In this document: positions 62,197-64,000 of the stretch, one piece after another
Layout of the letters: each line of letters opens with the position of its first letter
Numbering within the stretch: position 1 is the stretch's first letter
Assembly (NCBI RefSeq): GCF_024204665.1
Contig: NZ_CP100355.1
Location: 2,771,451-2,835,450, forward strand
Direction of reading: 5' to 3'
Length of the DNA stretch: 64,000 bases
From: Natronosalvus rutilus
GTDB lineage: Archaea > Halobacteriota > Halobacteria > Halobacteriales > Natrialbaceae
Translations under genes and position numbers: made by a program
Notes under the pieces: generated by a model
What the model was told of the DNA's origin: nothing
The model's input: the letters and a program-made list of their open reading frames with translations, nothing else
The model's database searches: none

Positions 62197-62529
62197 ATGG
62201 TTACGTTGGACGAAATCTTTGAACTGTTGGAAGATCAACGACGGCGATATGCTTTGTATTGTCTCTACGAAAAAGACGGCCCAGTAGCCGTTTCTGAAGT
62301 GGTAGAAAAAATAGAGACGTGGGAAGACGACCCGCCGGAGGCGGATGGGAGTCTTGATCGATTCGAAGAGATCGCTCTCGATCTGAAACACGTCCACCTG
62401 CCAAAATCTGCTGAAGTGGATTTCATCCAGTACGACCGGGAACAGGGTCTCATCCAGGTCCAGGGGTCACCCGAGGAGTTTGACGCCCTGCTCACTATCG
62501 CAAAGATAGTGGAAGAACCGGAAGAATGA
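62197..62529 (+). CDS. DUF7344-like winged-helix protein, 110 aa
   Basis: The ATG at 62197 (MVTLDEIFELLEDQRRRYALYCLYEKDGPVAV) starts a pattern typical of the haloarchaeal DUF7344 winged-helix family; the rest includes LKHVHLPKSAEVDFIQYD and ends with a helix. Likely a DNA-binding regulator. A longer frame from 62173 is possible. The 337 bases that follow hold no gene I can support. Confidence 0.8.
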   Translation: MVTLDEIFELLEDQRRRYALYCLYEKDGPVAVSEVVEKIETWEDDPPEADGSLDRFEEIALDLKHVHLPKSAEVDFIQYDREQGLIQVQGSPEEFDALLTIAKIVEEPEE

Positions 62530-62866
62530 GGCGAAGTTCTGGCTCAAGCAGACACCAGAGTTGTCTCCTCCTCACCGTTGGAAGTAGATTCTTTAGCTCG
62601 AGAACGCCTCCATCGTTGACGGCGCGAATTACGAACGTGTCCCGGTTCCGTCCTAGACGTGTCTTCCCGTTACAACGATACTGTCGCCCTCACGTACTCG
62701 TTGAGGAGTTTGACAGAACCACATTAGAAGATGCTACCATCAAAGAACCCGTCACTATTTCCACTTCGTTCAGATGGCTCTTTACCGAAATCCTCCTTTC
62801 GTTTGTGGATGAATATAACCTCCTGTTGATTCATACGGAATCCAGACGGTCCCCTGTATTGATTTT

Positions 62867-63253
62867 TCAACTGGCGCCAGCATCCAGATCCTGGATTCCA
62901 CAAGCACAGACTATCACAAATGGGTACTCCCTCAGATAGTTCTTAATCTGGCCCTCGAGTTTGTTTCGCTGACTGTTGGTAATATCCCGCCTCAGTTCAA
63001 TGCCAACGAGATCATCTACGACGACATCAGCTCTTGCCTTTCCTCGCTCGGTAGATACGGGGAGATCGCGTTATTGGGCCATTCCACCAAGAAGACCCAT
63101 CCCTCCCCTTCCCTGGGTTTCGTTTAACTGTTGATCCAGGTAGTCTTGAAGCTCACTTTGAAATTTCCGCTCGTGTCCGTATGCCTTCCTGGGAATCCAG
63201 GCCTCTACGAGCTCAATAACACGGTCGAACGTCTGTTGATCACTGCCCATCAT
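62867..63253 (-). pseudogene. Broken nuclease-like gene with one in-frame stop
   Basis: From the ATG at 63253, 60 codons (DRVIELVEAWIPRKAYGHERKFQSEL...) end in TAA at 63071-63073, after which the same frame continues for 67 codons to TGA at 62867. The second part carries KARADVVVDDLVGIELRRDITNSQRNKLEGQI and YPFVIVCACG, resembling a PD-(D/E)XK-type core with Arg in place of Lys. The continuity of frame and of similarity across the stop points to a single nonsense mutation, a readthrough codon, or a sequencing error. Confidence 0.6.
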
Positions 63254-63355
63254 ATGTTTCTCACACTACATCTGCAGTAGAGAGTACTTGAAACTTGCCG
63301 GAATTTCTGATTGATTCGAGATTCTATACAAAGTGGATTCGATAATGAGGATAGG

Positions 63356-63413
63356 TCGAAGGGATTTGAACCACAGTCGCAGAAAAGCTGCTCCCTGGTT
63401 CAAATCCCTCCGA
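63356..63413. repeat. 18-bp inverted repeat with tRNA T-arm-like core
   Basis: Arms 63356-63373 and 63396-63413 match at 17 of 18 positions, with a 22-base spacer. Both contain GGTTCAAATCC (on opposite strands), the T-loop consensus, also found in the tRNA-Glu gene at 58146-58157. It lies about 120 bases from an integrase gene. It may be an attachment-site derivative or a cruciform regulatory site. Confidence 0.5.
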
Positions 63414-63534
63414 ATCACATACCTGCCGCTCACGTGTTTGTTCGCGGCAGAGGGATGGGGTCGGAGGGACGTGCGCTAGTGGGTTGAACTGCACGGTCCG
63501 GCCTGAGCGGTACACATTTCGGGCGAATTTGTGG

Positions 63535-64000
63535 CTAATCATTGTCTTCAATGTCAAGGTTCAGAGTGATCTCTGCACGAAGCTGTTCGAACTCCTCCCG
63601 CTCGGCGGCCTTGTAGTAGTGGCGCCGGATCGTCTCGGGACGGGCGTTCACTCGCTTCGCGACGGTTTCGATGTCGAGTCCGTGAAGGAGCTGCCAGGTG
63701 ATCGAACCCGTTCGGATAGCGTGTGGGCTCCTCGAGGACGGGCACTTGCTCCCGTGATTTCGTCGAGTGTAATCGCAGGTCTCACGACGGTTTCCGTGCG
63801 GACACTGCTCGACGTGACACGGTTGGGTAGCGAGGTACGACCAGGCACGGAACGTCGTATCCGATGGTCGTCCCTGTCGACAGCAAAAGAGCGGCTGTCG
63901 GCCCTCGTCGTCTCGCTTGTCGAAGTGCTCTCGAGCGATATACGTCCGTAGGGCTCTCACGACGGGTTTCGAGATTCCGACGACGCGCTCACCTTCCTCC
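63535..64000 (-). CDS. Tyrosine integrase, C-terminal part (gene continues past window end)
   Basis: The frame is open to the edge. The SPHAIRTGSITWQLLHG segment gives the His-x-x-Arg catalytic box, and the end RPETIRRHYYKAA supplies the nucleophile Tyr. A Cys/His-rich part (CHVEQCPHGNRRETCDY) precedes this, a possible zinc-binding loop seen in some haloarchaeal integrases. It may belong to another integrated element whose body lies beyond the window. Confidence 0.8.
   Translation of the reverse strand, partial: EEGERVVGISKPVVRALRTYIAREHFDKRDDEGRQPLFCCRQGRPSDTTFRAWSYLATQPCHVEQCPHGNRRETCDYTRRNHGSKCPSSRSPHAIRTGSITWQLLHGLDIETVAKRVNARPETIRRHYYKAAEREEFEQLRAEITLNLDIEDND

Noticed and set aside
62526-62939. 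Plus-strand frame overlapping the DUF7344-like gene end by ATGA
   Set aside because: The product has no recognisable fold and runs antisense over the end of the broken nuclease gene; may be decayed sequence.
1-64000. CRISPR array or rRNA genes
   Set aside because: No regularly spaced 25-40-base direct repeats and no rRNA-like conserved stretches were seen on reading; only short phased motifs were found.

Overview
The window comes from a haloarchaeon (class Halobacteria). The signs are high GC with abundant CG-rich codons, very acidic proteins, Tat-type secretion signals, archaeal information genes (L21e, RpoF, aEF-1beta, a KsgA/Dim1 methylase, TFB), and haloarchaeal small families such as an HVO_2753-like zinc protein, a HalOD1 protein and a DUF7344-like protein. 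I cannot name the species.

Layout. (1) 1-3.3 kb, minus strand: a glycan/glycosylation cluster (partial polytopic membrane protein, GtrA, family-2 and GT-B glycosyltransferases). (2) 3.6-31.1 kb: an unusual plus-strand module ('module A'). It encodes a large secreted protein, four Tat-signal proteins, a subtilase with a 320-residue insertion in its catalytic core, a LamG-like protein, a series of small membrane proteins, a FtsK/HerA/VirB4-class ATPase, a membrane coiled-coil protein, an ecto/TM/cytosolic protein and a 12-TM-like protein. It ends with a GHKL (MORC-like) ATPase facing, across an operator-like inverted repeat, a possible PD-(D/E)XK nuclease, a small protein and a mobile TFB. It looks like an integrated virus, membrane-vesicle plasmid or DNA-transfer element, but has no tailed-virus capsid, terminase or portal that I recognise. 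(3) 31.3-45.3 kb: 'module B', with a complete tyrosine integrase, two runs of very small overlapping minus-strand genes (several zinc-ribbon and winged-helix microproteins and a J-domain protein), a near-perfect 26-bp palindrome between that operon and a divergent small gene, an AT-rich three-gene cargo, and a 1032-residue zinc/wHTH protein. Whether A and B are one element or two cannot be settled here, because I found no clear attachment repeats. (4) 45.6-57.9 kb: chromosomal core. It holds the zinc protein, aEF-1beta, YihY/BrkB, cystathionine synthase/lyase, L21e-RpoF-DUF655-KsgA-MscS-HemK-like, the two-gene MetE-type methionine synthase, aspartate-semialdehyde dehydrogenase, a Usp and an FAH-family hydrolase. 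(5) 58.1-64 kb: tRNA-Glu(UUC), a response regulator, a NodU-type carbamoyltransferase, small regulators, a broken nuclease-like gene, a tRNA-T-arm-like inverted repeat and the 3' part of a second integrase.

How it fits together. Module A seems to build a cell-surface or particle apparatus: secreted receptor-binding and protease components come first, then membrane scaffold proteins, then the ATPase, then a second membrane operon. Both operons are preceded by helically phased CGAA motifs (10-bp spacing at 3.70 kb, 11-bp at 21.49 kb), which suggests a shared regulator. Module B resembles the early/regulatory half of a provirus plus possible defence cargo. All functional statements rest on motif recognition by eye; no database search was run.
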